Assembly (NCBI GenBank): GCA_017541025.1
Contig: JAFXZY010000094.1
Coordinates: 1 to 34,184 of the forward strand
DNA length: 34,184 nt
DNA from: Bacteroidaceae bacterium
Lineage (GTDB): Bacteria > Bacteroidota > Bacteroidia > Bacteroidales > Bacteroidaceae
Direction: 5' to 3'
Each line of letters begins with the position of its first letter. Positions within the stretch are counted from its first letter, which is position 1. Below, piece by piece: positions 16,803 through 24,658 of the stretch. The translations under genes and the position numbers were made by a program. The notes below the pieces were generated by a model. The model was not told the DNA's origin and did no database searches. It worked only from the letters and a program-made list of their open reading frames with translations.

Positions 16803-16810
16803 TACTTTTG
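16803..16810 (+). promoter_or_regulatory. Putative -7 element of the beta-propeller lipoprotein gene
   Basis: TACTTTTG fits TAnnTTTG and would give a leader of about 105 nt. It sits inside a short direct repeat TTTGTTTAC (16797 and 16807). No clear -33 element. Confidence 0.4.
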
Positions 16811-16920
16811 TTTACTGCCGTTTTTTGCAGGAATTGGTGTTTCAGCGTTACTTTGCAGCAGAAAAAACGTTGCAGCGAATAAAATCAAAAAATGTAAAAC
16901 AAACAAAAAACGAAATGCAA

Positions 16921-18258
16921 ATGAAACGAATCTTTCCCTTGCTGGCAGTCGTGCTGCTTCTTGCCAGCTGCCAAACACCATCTACAAACAATGTAGCCAT
17001 TACGGAGTATGACGATGAGGCCTGGTTGCCTGTGGAAAACCTGGAAAAAATCCCCATGCTGACTGCGCGTGTCGACAGTACTCTCCGTAATATCTGTCCA
17101 GATCACATTATTTCCCAAGGAGAGACAATTCCGTCAGTAGTTGGCGAAGTTACCATGCTGCCTTTAGCTCCTACACCCGGCTTCCACATCGGCTGGATAC
17201 AAAAAATAGACACCGACGGCGACCTATTTTTCATCCTTGGTGCCGAAACGAAGAGTGAGGAAGCCTTCAGCGCTGAAATCAAGGAGAGGGCAGGCTTTAT
17301 CTTCCGTAAGGACGGCAGTTTGGTGGCTCAGCTGAAACCAACGGACGTGGACAAAGATAAAAACCAGATTGTTATGGCAGTGAATCGCCAGGCCAAGGAG
17401 GTTTGCCTGATGTATTGGGGAGAACACGATGGCGGAGAAGGCGACCTTCTGTCCTATGACTACGAGGGTAACCTGCTGCGCCATGAACTTGTCTTCTTTA
17501 GTTATGGAAACATCATGGGCTTTACACAGAACCATCTGATAAGCAACCTAAGGCCGGCATTTGACTTTGCTCCGCAACTCACGGTGCGTGACCCCGAAGG
17601 TATGCCACATGGTTTTATCCTAACCCGTCCCAACAAGGTTTACACCAACGATTATGAAGCCTGTCTGTCTAACTCCGGCGACGAGCTCTTCTATGCCAAA
17701 GCGTATTCCGATACCATCTGGCAAGTAAGCCCAGAGGGAGCCGTAGCCCGCTATCTGGTAAGGGGGGACAGCGTAGGCATAGGTTCGCTGCCTTTCAACA
17801 ACGACTCTACCATCACAAAATCCCAGCGTGTGCTGGCTACCGAGAACCGCTTTATTCCCAATATCGATTACGACCTCCCGCTACTCGTCTCGCCCGACTT
17901 CCTACTATGCCGCTACGTAAAGAACTACAATATCAAGATTCAGGAAGAAACAGAGGGGAAATTCGCATGGGAGTGCGAAACGCTGCATTCAATTCTCGTC
18001 TATGACCGCAAAACGGGTAACAGCTGTTGGGCTTGGAAACTTACGCCCAAATGGACGCTGCAGGGGCTTTGTTCAACTGGAGCACAAGCACTGACAACGG
18101 ATGGCACACTCATCTCCCCCCAAACACCGGCAAACCTGAAGTACTATCTCGCTCATCCCGAGGCTGCCGAATTTGACAGCAAGACGCAAACGTTCATAAA
18201 GAAGCTGGATATCAAGGCGAACCCCGTCCTGCTCCTTATGCCGCTGAAACACTTTTAA
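16921..18258 (+). CDS. 6-bladed beta-propeller lipoprotein (BF3164-like)
   Basis: Secreted lipoprotein of a family common in gut Bacteroidales; molecular role unknown. The start at 16921 (MKRIFPLLAVVLLLASCQ) gives a clean type II signal peptide with lipobox LLASC; an alternative ATG is at 16915. The mature part (about 425 residues) is rich in beta strands with propeller-like repeats such as GFIFRKDGSLVAQL, LLSYDYEGNLLRHELVF, DTIWQVSPEGAVARYLV and HSILVYDRKTGNSCWAW. It is divergent from the TPR/HTH membrane regulator, suggesting that the regulator may control it. Family assignment is from memory of the fold pattern, not a search. Confidence 0.75.
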   Translation: MKRIFPLLAVVLLLASCQTPSTNNVAITEYDDEAWLPVENLEKIPMLTARVDSTLRNICPDHIISQGETIPSVVGEVTMLPLAPTPGFHIGWIQKIDTDGDLFFILGAETKSEEAFSAEIKERAGFIFRKDGSLVAQLKPTDVDKDKNQIVMAVNRQAKEVCLMYWGEHDGGEGDLLSYDYEGNLLRHELVFFSYGNIMGFTQNHLISNLRPAFDFAPQLTVRDPEGMPHGFILTRPNKVYTNDYEACLSNSGDELFYAKAYSDTIWQVSPEGAVARYLVRGDSVGIGSLPFNNDSTITKSQRVLATENRFIPNIDYDLPLLVSPDFLLCRYVKNYNIKIQEETEGKFAWECETLHSILVYDRKTGNSCWAWKLTPKWTLQGLCSTGAQALTTDGTLISPQTPANLKYYLAHPEAAEFDSKTQTFIKKLDIKANPVLLLMPLKHF

Positions 18259-18260
18259 AA

Positions 18261-18367
18261 GCCCCTCTTCAACCCCCAAGCCCCCTCTTCCCCCAAATGG
18301 GAAGCGGGGGTGTAACATGTCAATTTGTGAGGCCGCTCCCAAATGGGAAGCGGGGGTGTAATACTCC
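18261..18367. repeat. G/C-rich repeat cluster with a 24-bp direct repeat
   Basis: Between the beta-propeller gene and rmuC (convergent). It contains CCCCTCTTC/CCCCCAAG blocks and an exact 24-bp direct repeat at 18292-18315 and 18338-18361 (begins CCCAAATGGGAAG, ends GGGGGTGTAA), 46 bp apart. It is a relative of the dispersed palindromic repeat. No terminator with a T run is seen. Confidence 0.7.
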
Positions 18368-18382
18368 CTTAGGCATACAAAA

Positions 18383-19696
18383 CTAAGCTGGGGCGTTATC
18401 TTCTTCTGTATTCTCCAGAGCTTGTTCTTGCTGTAATTGTTTCTTGCGTTTGGGGTTCTGACTGGCCCCCATCTTCAACAATCGGGAAGCGGGAGTGAGG
18501 ATGCTCTGACCCGTTTCTGCCGTTATGGATTCCAATTTATCAAAGCTGTCCTGCGTCTTCAGGAGCTGCTGCTTGACGCTTTCGAATCGTTCGGCAAACA
18601 ACTGCACACGATCCACAATCATATTGGCGCACTCCATAATCTTCTGCTGGTTCTCCACCTGACGGACTTGCTTCCAAGTCATCTCCAAAACACGCAGCAT
18701 GGTGTAAAGGTTCTGACTGCCTGTGATGATAACCCCTCGGTCGTATGCATCCTTCCAAAGGGTAGCATCGTTCGTGAGTGCCAACTGAAGGGCTGATTCC
18801 GAGAAGACGTACATCAAGACGAAATCCAACTTGGCGTGACCCTCGGCAATATACTTCGAGTAATTCTTCCTGGACAACTCGTTCACATGATTGCGCATAC
18901 TGGTCAGATGACGCTTCAGGGCATCCTGCCGCTGTGCCTCCGTCTCAGCATTATGGTAATCCTCGAAGGCGGTAAAGGACATCTTGGAGTCGATTATCAC
19001 ATCACGCTTGTCGGGGAAATGCAGAATGGCATCGGGGATAAGGCGATGCCCCTCTTCCTCGTAAACCACATAGCCGTCCTTGTCTCTGATGGTTTCCTGT
19101 AGCGTAAACTGCTCGCCCTCCTGAAGGCCCATCCCTTCCAAGAGTTGCTTCAGGCGCAACTCGCCAAAGTTGCCCTGCGTCTTGTTCTCGCCTGTGAGGG
19201 CTTGTGCCAACTTATCGGCTCGTTCTCCCACCTGACGGCTCTGCTCTATGCTGGTCTTGATGGTAGCATCCAGTCGCTGCATGGTAGAATTGTGTTCGCG
19301 GTCGGAACGCTCCACAGCCTCACGCATTTGCTGGATATGTGTCTGAAGAGGTGTAAGGATGCCCGAGAGCTGTTCTTTGTTTACAGCCGACAGTTCCTCT
19401 GCCCGCTCCTTCAGAATCTTCTCCGAAGCCGAATTCATCTGCTCGCGTATCAGCGCCATCTGCTGCTCCATCTGCTTTTGCTGAGACTCTTGCTGCGAAC
19501 GCATCTGTTGCTGACTCGATTCTTGCATAATCTTCATTTGCTCGCGGAAAGTGTCCTGCTGGTCATGCATCTGCTGCTCGGTCGAAGCATTACGCTCCTT
19601 TGCAGCCAGCACTTGCGACCGCATGGCAAAATACACTCCTATTGCTCCCAAGGCAATACCGATAATGAGGAATAATAGATAATAGAGTTCCATCAA
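18383..19696 (-). CDS. rmuC: DNA recombination protein RmuC
   Basis: RmuC-family protein linked in E. coli to limiting recombination at inverted repeats, with a nuclease-like core. The 437 residues begin with a membrane helix (MMELYYLLFLIIGIALGAIGVYFAM). A long glutamine-rich coiled coil follows (about 30-170), then the conserved domain (QGNFGELRLKQLLEGMGL, PDAILHFPDKRDVIIDSKMSFTAFEDYHN, HVNELSRKNYSKY, LDFVLMYVFSESAL). It is the last gene of the leftward rpoN, PAP2, purE, ispG, rmuC run. It sits among many inverted repeats in this genome, which is suggestive but only a coincidence at present. Confidence 0.94.
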   Translation of the reverse strand: MMELYYLLFLIIGIALGAIGVYFAMRSQVLAAKERNASTEQQMHDQQDTFREQMKIMQESSQQQMRSQQESQQKQMEQQMALIREQMNSASEKILKERAEELSAVNKEQLSGILTPLQTHIQQMREAVERSDREHNSTMQRLDATIKTSIEQSRQVGERADKLAQALTGENKTQGNFGELRLKQLLEGMGLQEGEQFTLQETIRDKDGYVVYEEEGHRLIPDAILHFPDKRDVIIDSKMSFTAFEDYHNAETEAQRQDALKRHLTSMRNHVNELSRKNYSKYIAEGHAKLDFVLMYVFSESALQLALTNDATLWKDAYDRGVIITGSQNLYTMLRVLEMTWKQVRQVENQQKIMECANMIVDRVQLFAERFESVKQQLLKTQDSFDKLESITAETGQSILTPASRLLKMGASQNPKRKKQLQQEQALENTEEDNAPA

Positions 19697-19750
19697 GAAT
19701 AGTTTTCGATTTTCTGTTTAGCGAGTTACGATGTCTCCATATAGGACATC

Positions 19751-19782
19751 CGTCCTCCCCTTTGGGGGAGTTAGAGGGGGGC
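19751..19782. repeat. G/C-rich palindromic repeat overlapping the ispG stop codon
   Basis: CGTCCTCCCC-TTT-GGGGGAG followed by TTAGAGGGGGG. The ispG stop (19771-19773) and its last codons (Ala-Pro-Leu) lie inside the repeat. Confidence 0.65.
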
Positions 19783-20946
19783 CAAATCGTTATCTATAAA
19801 GGCAATGAGGCGCTCCACGGCTTCCTCTTCGGGGACATTCCGCTCTACGCATTCCTTATTCTTATATAAAGAGACCTTGCCTCTGGCTGCACCCACGTAG
19901 CCGTAATCGGCATCTGCCATCTCGCCCGGACCGTTCACGATGCAGCCCATGATGCCTATCTTCAGGGTACGATAGCGAGCATCAGCCTTGGCCTTCTCCT
20001 CGATGGCAGCCTTAACCCGACGAATGGTGTCCTGCAGGTCGTACAGCGTACGTCCGCAACCCGGACAACTGATGAACTCCGGCTTATGCATCTGCACACG
20101 GGCAGCCTGCAAGATACTCTGTGCCACAGGAATCTCACATTCGGGCTCCTCGCTCAGACTTACGCGGATGGTGTCACCAATGCCGTCGATGAGCAAAGCA
20201 CCGATACCCACGGCACTCTTCAGTCTGCCGTCTTCTCCCTCGCCTGCCTCTGTAACGCCCAAGTGCAGAGGATAATCCATTCCCTCCTTCTCCATCTCCT
20301 TGCACAGAAGACGGACGCTCTCTACCATGATGACCGTATTGCTGGCCTTGATGCTGACAACAACATCTGGGAAGTGTTCGCGCTCGCAGATACGCAGAAA
20401 CTCCATGCAGCTCTCTACGATGCCCGCAGGGGTATCGCCGTAACGACTCATGATACGGTCCGAAAGCGAACCGTGGTTCACACCGATGCGGATGGCTGTG
20501 CCGTGCTCACGGCAGATACTCAGGAAGCCGCAGAAGCGGTCGTCCAGACGCTGCAGCTCCTGCCGGTACTCCTCGTCGGTATATTCCAGATGCTTGAACT
20601 GACGGGCAGGATCAACGTAGTTGCCTGGGTTGATGCGTACCTTCTCGACAATCGTAGCAGCCACATCTGCCACATTGGGATTGAAGTGTACATCGGCACA
20701 CAAGGGCGTATCTCCGTAGCCGCGAGCCATCAGTCCAGCCTTTATGTTGCGAAGGTTCTCAGCCTCGCGCGTTCCTTGGGTAGTGAGTCGAACCAAGTCG
20801 GCTCCGGCATCTATGATGCGGATGCACTGTTCTATGCAGCCTTCCGTGTCCATTGTGCTGCAGGTGGTCATACTCTGGACGGCCACCTTGTTCTGACCGC
20901 CTATTCGCAGCTTACCTATCTTAACCTCGTGTGTCTGTCTTCTCAT
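19771..20946 (-). CDS. ispG: 4-hydroxy-3-methylbut-2-enyl-diphosphate synthase (short form)
   Basis: Iron-sulfur enzyme of the MEP isoprenoid pathway that converts MEcPP to HMBPP. The 391 residues contain the TIM barrel (VAVQSMTT, LVRLTTQGTREAENL, VRINPGNYVDPARQFK, GVNHGSLSDRIMSRYG, HLGVTEAGEGEDGRLKSAVGIGALL). The C-terminal [4Fe-4S] domain has C294 and C297 (SCPGCG), C335 (MGCIVNGPGE) and E342. The barrel resembles the large three-domain IspG that I recall for Bacteroides (about 600 residues), but the middle insert is absent: IPVAQSILQAARVQMHKPEF runs straight into the cluster domain. The isoprenoid product could feed the polyprenyl synthase encoded at 9.4 kb. Confidence 0.95.
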   Translation of the reverse strand: MRRQTHEVKIGKLRIGGQNKVAVQSMTTCSTMDTEGCIEQCIRIIDAGADLVRLTTQGTREAENLRNIKAGLMARGYGDTPLCADVHFNPNVADVAATIVEKVRINPGNYVDPARQFKHLEYTDEEYRQELQRLDDRFCGFLSICREHGTAIRIGVNHGSLSDRIMSRYGDTPAGIVESCMEFLRICEREHFPDVVVSIKASNTVIMVESVRLLCKEMEKEGMDYPLHLGVTEAGEGEDGRLKSAVGIGALLIDGIGDTIRVSLSEEPECEIPVAQSILQAARVQMHKPEFISCPGCGRTLYDLQDTIRRVKAAIEEKAKADARYRTLKIGIMGCIVNGPGEMADADYGYVGAARGKVSLYKNKECVERNVPEEEAVERLIAFIDNDLAPL

Positions 20947-20974
20947 TTAATTAGTCTTATTTAAATTTCCGGAG

Positions 20975-21205
20975 TTATAAGATGAAGTTAAAAGGGGAGT
21001 TATGCGCTATGCGCAGGAAGTTAAAAATTATTTGAGAAGTTAAGAATTCGGGAGTTAAGTAGTTAAGCCATTACTAAAGGCACGTGTATAACTATCGTCT
21101 TTAACTCCTGTCCGAATGGACGAGCGAAGCGATAACTTCTCTAACTTCCCTAACTTCTCTAACTTCCCTAACTTCTCTAACTTCTTTAACTTCCCCTTTA
21201 ACTTC
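20975..21205. repeat. Repeat-filled ispG-purE gap: AACTTCNNN 9-bp tandem array with inverted relatives
   Basis: From 21134 to 21196 there are seven consecutive 9-bp units AACTTCTCT, AACTTCCCT or close variants; a last AACTTC (21200-21205) overlaps the purE stop codon. The left half (20980-21060) holds the complementary motifs GAAGTTAA and GGAGTTAAG, so the strand could fold into a long imperfect hairpin. A 14-bp string AGCGAAGCGATAAC (21123-21136) recurs in reverse complement at 33730-33743. No gene seen here. Confidence 0.8.
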
Positions 21206-21710
21206 AGTTAGTCTTATAGTTATATTTCACCATAGCCAAATCCTGATTGGCCTTTACTATCTTCTGCTTCAGGTCTTCCTTGTAAGCCTTCAGCTTAATA
21301 GAGATTGAGTCGTCGCCAAGGGCCAGCATCTCAGCCGCCAGTATGCCTGCATTCTGTGCAGCGTTCACGCCTACGGTAGCCACAGGTATGCCTGGAGGCA
21401 TCTGGATGATGCTCAGCATAGCGTCCAGTCCGTCCAACATACCCTTGATGGGAACACCTATGACGGGTAGGGTAGTGCTGGCAGCAATAACGCCAGGCAG
21501 AGCGGCAGCCATTCCGGCTCCTGCTATAATCACCTTTATGCCGCGCATTTCTGCATTTTTGGCAAATTCCTCCACTTCCTGAGGTGTTCTGTGGGCCGAG
21601 AGAGCATTCATCTCGAAGGGAATCTCCATCTCGTCCAAGAACTTAGCGGCTTTCTCCATAACGGGCAGGTCGCTTGTGCTGCCCATGATAATACTTACAA
21701 TTGCTTTCAT
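21204..21710 (-). CDS. purE: N5-carboxyaminoimidazole ribonucleotide mutase (PurE class I)
   Basis: Purine biosynthesis enzyme that converts N5-CAIR to CAIR. The 168 residues are the normal class I length. The conserved start IIMGSTSDLPVMEKAAKFL, ALSAHRTPQEVEEFA, IIAGAGMAAALPGVIAA and the mobile loop around QMPPGIPVATVGVNAAQNAGILA are all present. It lies 75 bp downstream of the PAP2 gene, separated by short T-rich repeats, and upstream of the repeat-filled ispG gap. No purK is next to it. Confidence 0.97.
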   Translation of the reverse strand: MKAIVSIIMGSTSDLPVMEKAAKFLDEMEIPFEMNALSAHRTPQEVEEFAKNAEMRGIKVIIAGAGMAAALPGVIAASTTLPVIGVPIKGMLDGLDAMLSIIQMPPGIPVATVGVNAAQNAGILAAEMLALGDDSISIKLKAYKEDLKQKIVKANQDLAMVKYNYKTN

Positions 21711-21719
21711 ATATTTTCT

Positions 21720-21785
21720 TGTTTACCGTTTACTGTTTACTGTTTACCGTTGGTATTTTCATTTTTTCATTCTTTCATTTTTTCA
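21720..21785. repeat. Short tandem repeats in the PAP2-purE gap
   Basis: TTTACCG, TTTACTG, TTTACTG and TTTACCG (four 7-bp units, 21723-21750) followed by TTTTTCATT/TTCTTTCATT units up to 21786. Nothing else is seen in the gap. Confidence 0.65.
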
Positions 21786-22397
21786 TTATAGGAGAATGAT
21801 TCCTGCAAATCCGCAGACTATTCCTATCAGCGTACCCACCAGCACTTGTGCCAGGCTGTGCTGCAGCAGTACCATACGGCTTGTCATTACGCAGCCCGAC
21901 AGCAATACGGCTCCACAGAGCCACCATACAGGGTTAAAGCCGAAGATAGCCGAGTAAGCCACCAGACCGCCTATTACGGCACCCGAGCCTGCCGAGTGCA
22001 TACTTACCTTCCAGAATAAATTTACGATGATGCAACACGTCTGAACCAACAGCGAGACAACCAGTATGGCCGTCAGGAAACGGGGCAGATGGAGGCCGTT
22101 GAACAGATACATGCAACACAGATAGCAGAAGAAATGAATAGAGTAGGGGACTAAACGCTTGTGCCTTTCCCTGAGGTCCTGCAACTTCCATCCCAGCAGT
22201 TTTCTGTAGATAAAGGTAAGACCTACGGGCAGGAAGACGGTAAAGAAATACACAAGAATCAGCACCAGCAGCCTGAAATGCCACGGGAAGAGGCTCATGT
22301 ATGTAAAGGCAAGCAGTATGATGGTTCCGACGGTAGGGTAGTACATGGGTCGGAACAGACTGCTGAATACACTGGCTATGACGATATGTTTTCTCAT
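21786..22397 (-). CDS. PAP2-family membrane phosphatase
   Basis: Integral-membrane acid phosphatase-like protein (type 2 phosphatidic acid phosphatase fold), possibly acting on lipid or polyprenyl phosphates. The 203 residues contain about six hydrophobic helices. Motif 2 appears as MHSAGSGA and motif 3 as SRMVLLQHSLAQVLVG (Arg and His conserved). The Asp usual in motif 3 is Gln here, a variant I recall as common in Bacteroidota members. Motif 1 (KxxxxxxRP) is not clear, so activity is uncertain. It lies 31 bp after rpoN and upstream of purE. Confidence 0.8.
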   Translation of the reverse strand: MRKHIVIASVFSSLFRPMYYPTVGTIILLAFTYMSLFPWHFRLLVLILVYFFTVFLPVGLTFIYRKLLGWKLQDLRERHKRLVPYSIHFFCYLCCMYLFNGLHLPRFLTAILVVSLLVQTCCIIVNLFWKVSMHSAGSGAVIGGLVAYSAIFGFNPVWWLCGAVLLSGCVMTSRMVLLQHSLAQVLVGTLIGIVCGFAGIILL

Positions 22398-22410
22398 CTC
22401 AACGTCTTTC

Positions 22411-22424
22411 GGTTAGCGGTTAGC
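22411..22424. repeat. 7-bp tandem repeat in the rpoN-PAP2 gap
   Basis: GGTTAGC repeated twice exactly in the 31-bp gap. The same 7-mer occurs four times (one with a mismatch) at 33502-33529. Confidence 0.6.
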
Positions 22425-22428
22425 GTCA

Positions 22429-23919
22429 TTATTTACGCATGCGGGCAATGGGTATCTTCATAAACTCACGGTATTTGGCTATCGTACGGCGGGCAATGTC
22501 GAACCCCTTCTGTTTCAGCAGAACGGCCAGTTTCTCGTCGCTCAGCGGATTCTGTTTGTCCTCAGCATCTATCAAGTCTTGGATAGCAGCCATCACTTGT
22601 TTCGAGGTCGCTGCATCTGCATCGTCCTTCTGCACAGCCTTATGGGTAAAGAAATGCTTCAGGGAATAGATGCCGAAAGGCGTCTGCACATACTTGCTGT
22701 TGCACACACGGCTCACGGTGCTGATATCGTAACCGGCCAGATTGGCAACATCCTCCAGCTTCATGGGTTTCAGCAATGTATCGTCGCCATCCAGGAAGAA
22801 GGGGCGTTGCAGTTTTATGATGGCGTTCATGGTCTTTATCATACTCTCCCTGCGCTGTGCCAGGGCATCTATGAAGATACGGCCACGCTCCACGTATTCG
22901 CGCGTAAACCTTATTTCTTCCTGAACGGCCTTGCTCAACTGCTGTCCCTGCATGTTCTCGTAGGTCTGAAGCATCTCCGTGGCATCCGGACTGATTACCA
23001 GCGACGAAGGATTTCCGCCGTTCAGCTGCATGGTGATATGACCGTCCTCGTCGGCCTCTACTATGAAGTCGGGCAGAATCTGATGACCTATCAGCACGCT
23101 CTTCTCTCCGACAGACGAGCCGGGCCTTGGGTTCAGGCGTTTAATCTCGCGTTTCAGTTCCTCCAGCTGGATAGCCGAGAGTTTCAACTTGCGCTGTATG
23201 TCGGCCCAACGCTTATGCAGGAAATCGTCGTAGTATTTCTCCATCACCTGCAGCATCAGGCGCTGACAAGGGTTCTTCCCGTCACGTTTTATCTGTAGGA
23301 TAAGACATTCCTGTAGCGAGCGGGCTCCCACGCCGGCAGGCTCGAACTGTTGCAGGATAGCCAGCACACCCAGCATTTCCTTCTCCGTTGTCTCTATGCC
23401 CTGGTATATCTCTGCTTCATCAACTATCTGTATCAAGGGCTTCCCCAACAAGCCGTTACCGTCCAGCTCGCCTATCAGGTATTCCAGCAGCTGCTGCTGG
23501 CGCTCCGTCAGGTCGAAGTCGGTCATCTGTGCCTTCAGCTTGTCGTAGAACGTAAGGGTATCTTCGTACTCCACATTCTCGGGCGTGTTCTTGGTGTAGC
23601 TTGAGCGTAGCATATAGTCGGGAATATCGTCCTCGCTTCGGTAGTCGTAGGAGGCCTCACCCCCTTCCCCCCTCTCCGAGGAGAGGGGACCTTCTGCCGC
23701 CCAGCTTCCCTCCTCCTCGGGGGAGGGATCGAGGGAGGGGGCTTTTTCCAGCCAGGGATTCTCCAGACACTCATTGTCTATGCGCTGCTGCAGGGCCTCT
23801 ATGGGCATTTCGGTCAGCCGAACCAGCATCACCTGCTGGGGCGTAAGTGTCTGCACCTGCACCTGCTGCTCGGTCTGTACCTGAACCTGTTCCTGTGTCT
23901 GTTTGTTGTTTTTTGCCAT
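22429..23919 (-). CDS. rpoN: RNA polymerase sigma-54 factor
   Basis: Alternative sigma factor that needs AAA+ activators. The 496 residues have the Gln-rich region I (VQTLTPQQVMLVRLTEMPIEALQQRI, then NECLENPWLE). The core-binding and DNA-binding domains follow, with the HTH region LEDVANLAGYDISTVSRVCNSKYVQTPFGIYSLKHFF. The RpoN box is ARRTIAKYRE at 476-485. Residues about 60-89, in the acidic linker between region I and the core domain, are encoded by the dispersed palindromic repeat (PSPEEEG and SSERGEGG peptides). The N-terminus has a small duplication (EQVQVQTEQQVQVQT). It heads the leftward cluster. The promoter lies only 8 nt before the ATG. Confidence 0.96.
   Translation of the reverse strand: MAKNNKQTQEQVQVQTEQQVQVQTLTPQQVMLVRLTEMPIEALQQRIDNECLENPWLEKAPSLDPSPEEEGSWAAEGPLSSERGEGGEASYDYRSEDDIPDYMLRSSYTKNTPENVEYEDTLTFYDKLKAQMTDFDLTERQQQLLEYLIGELDGNGLLGKPLIQIVDEAEIYQGIETTEKEMLGVLAILQQFEPAGVGARSLQECLILQIKRDGKNPCQRLMLQVMEKYYDDFLHKRWADIQRKLKLSAIQLEELKREIKRLNPRPGSSVGEKSVLIGHQILPDFIVEADEDGHITMQLNGGNPSSLVISPDATEMLQTYENMQGQQLSKAVQEEIRFTREYVERGRIFIDALAQRRESMIKTMNAIIKLQRPFFLDGDDTLLKPMKLEDVANLAGYDISTVSRVCNSKYVQTPFGIYSLKHFFTHKAVQKDDADAATSKQVMAAIQDLIDAEDKQNPLSDEKLAVLLKQKGFDIARRTIAKYREFMKIPIARMRK
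23653..23742. repeat. Palindromic repeat pair inside the rpoN coding region
   Basis: Two G/C-rich units: CCTCACCCCC...CCCTCTCC-GA-GGAGAGGGG (about 23655-23688) and TCCCTCCTCC-TC-GGGGGAGGGA with GAGGGAGGGGG (about 23706-23741). The frame stays open and encodes Pro/Ser/Glu/Gly-rich peptide. Confidence 0.8.
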
Positions 23920-23927
23920 ATCTAATG

Positions 23928-23935
23928 CAAAAGTA
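23928..23935 (-). promoter_or_regulatory. -7 promoter element of rpoN
   Basis: The complement reads TACTTTTG, a perfect TAnnTTTG, with 8 nt to the ATG, so the leader is very short. The nearest TTTG upstream is at 16 bp, shorter than usual. Confidence 0.55.
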
Positions 23936-24045
23936 CAAAAAATACTTCATACAAAGTTTAAAATCGTTAAAAAATCATGGAGACATTTCTTTCCCCGTAA
24001 ATATTTCCCTATTTTCGCCTTGAAATAATAACAAAACGTAGAATC

Positions 24046-24288
24046 ATGAAAAGGACAAAAATTGAAAATTTGTTGTTTGTGATAGCACAGCTTATCTTGG
24101 TAGGCGGAATACTTTTCGGCACCTTAATAAGTAAGGGTATCTTTGAATCGAATACGGAGATGTGTTTTCCGCGTGCTTTTGTTTTCTTTGCTGCCTCAAT
24201 CTTTGGTTCCATTACGGCATGGGCCGTAATTATGCAGCTTCTGGCCATTTCCGACAGATTAAAGAAACTTGAAGGAATAGACAGATAA
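24046..24288 (+). CDS. Small two-helix membrane protein, unknown function
   Basis: I do not recognise the family. The 80 residues carry two hydrophobic segments (about 9-29, LLFVIAQLILVGGILFGTLI, and 44-68, FVFFAASIFGSITAWAVIMQLL) and a basic/acidic tail (SDRLKKLEGIDR). ATG 24046 follows an A-rich leader, and TATTTTCG at 24010-24017 is a near-consensus -7 element. A terminator follows at 24317. It is a single-gene unit divergent from rpoN and convergent with the toxin gene. Confidence 0.65.
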   Translation: MKRTKIENLLFVIAQLILVGGILFGTLISKGIFESNTEMCFPRAFVFFAASIFGSITAWAVIMQLLAISDRLKKLEGIDR

Positions 24289-24316
24289 ACCATACAAAAT
24301 AAATAATCACAAAGGG

Positions 24317-24345
24317 ACGCTGCAGAGAAATCTGTGGCGTTTTTA
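24317..24345 (+). terminator. Intrinsic terminator after the small membrane protein gene
   Basis: Stem ACGC-TG-CAGA with TCTG-TG-GCGT, an internal TG/TG mismatch, then TTTTT. Its right half resembles the terminator at 27302. Confidence 0.7.
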
Positions 24346-24349
24346 GTGT

Positions 24350-24658
24350 TTAATTAATTACCATCTTAGAGGGGAGAATCTTATCAACTATGGCAAGATT
24401 CCCTTCTGTATGAAATATGATATTTAGTTTTCTGTTCCGAGTTCGAAGTTGTTTTGCACATGGATGATATTGACGAACCGTCTGATAACGACTCTCTGGA
24501 ATAATACCCGCGAGATACCTTAACGACATTATTTCGGCTTGCAATTCATGAACATACTTGACAGCATGTTCAGGCGTACTGACACTTACAACAAATTCAG
24601 CAATCTTATCAATGTCGGCAAAGGCCGTATCAAGGATTTTGACAGCGTAAACCTTCAT
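24350..24658 (-). CDS. ParE/RelE-superfamily toxin
   Basis: Toxin half of a type II toxin-antitoxin pair; members either cut mRNA at the ribosome (RelE) or poison gyrase (ParE). The 102 residues have the family pattern: KVYAVKILDTAFADIDKIAEFV, HAVKYVHELQAEIMSLRYLAGIIPES, then YHPCAKQLRTRNRKLNIIFHTEGNLAIVDKILPSKM. The length, KILDTAFADIDKI start and strand pattern favour the ParE-like branch; the target cannot be fixed from sequence. Its start overlaps the end of the antitoxin gene by 4 bp (ATGA). Confidence 0.82.
   Translation of the reverse strand: MKVYAVKILDTAFADIDKIAEFVVSVSTPEHAVKYVHELQAEIMSLRYLAGIIPESRYQTVRQYHPCAKQLRTRNRKLNIIFHTEGNLAIVDKILPSKMVIN

Noticed and set aside
18437-19675. Several open frames opposite rmuC
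   Set aside because: They mirror the coiled-coil codons of rmuC and have no recognisable protein features.
20086-20964. Long plus-strand frame of 292 residues opposite ispG
   Set aside because: It is antisense to a clear ispG with all catalytic residues; typical shadow frame.
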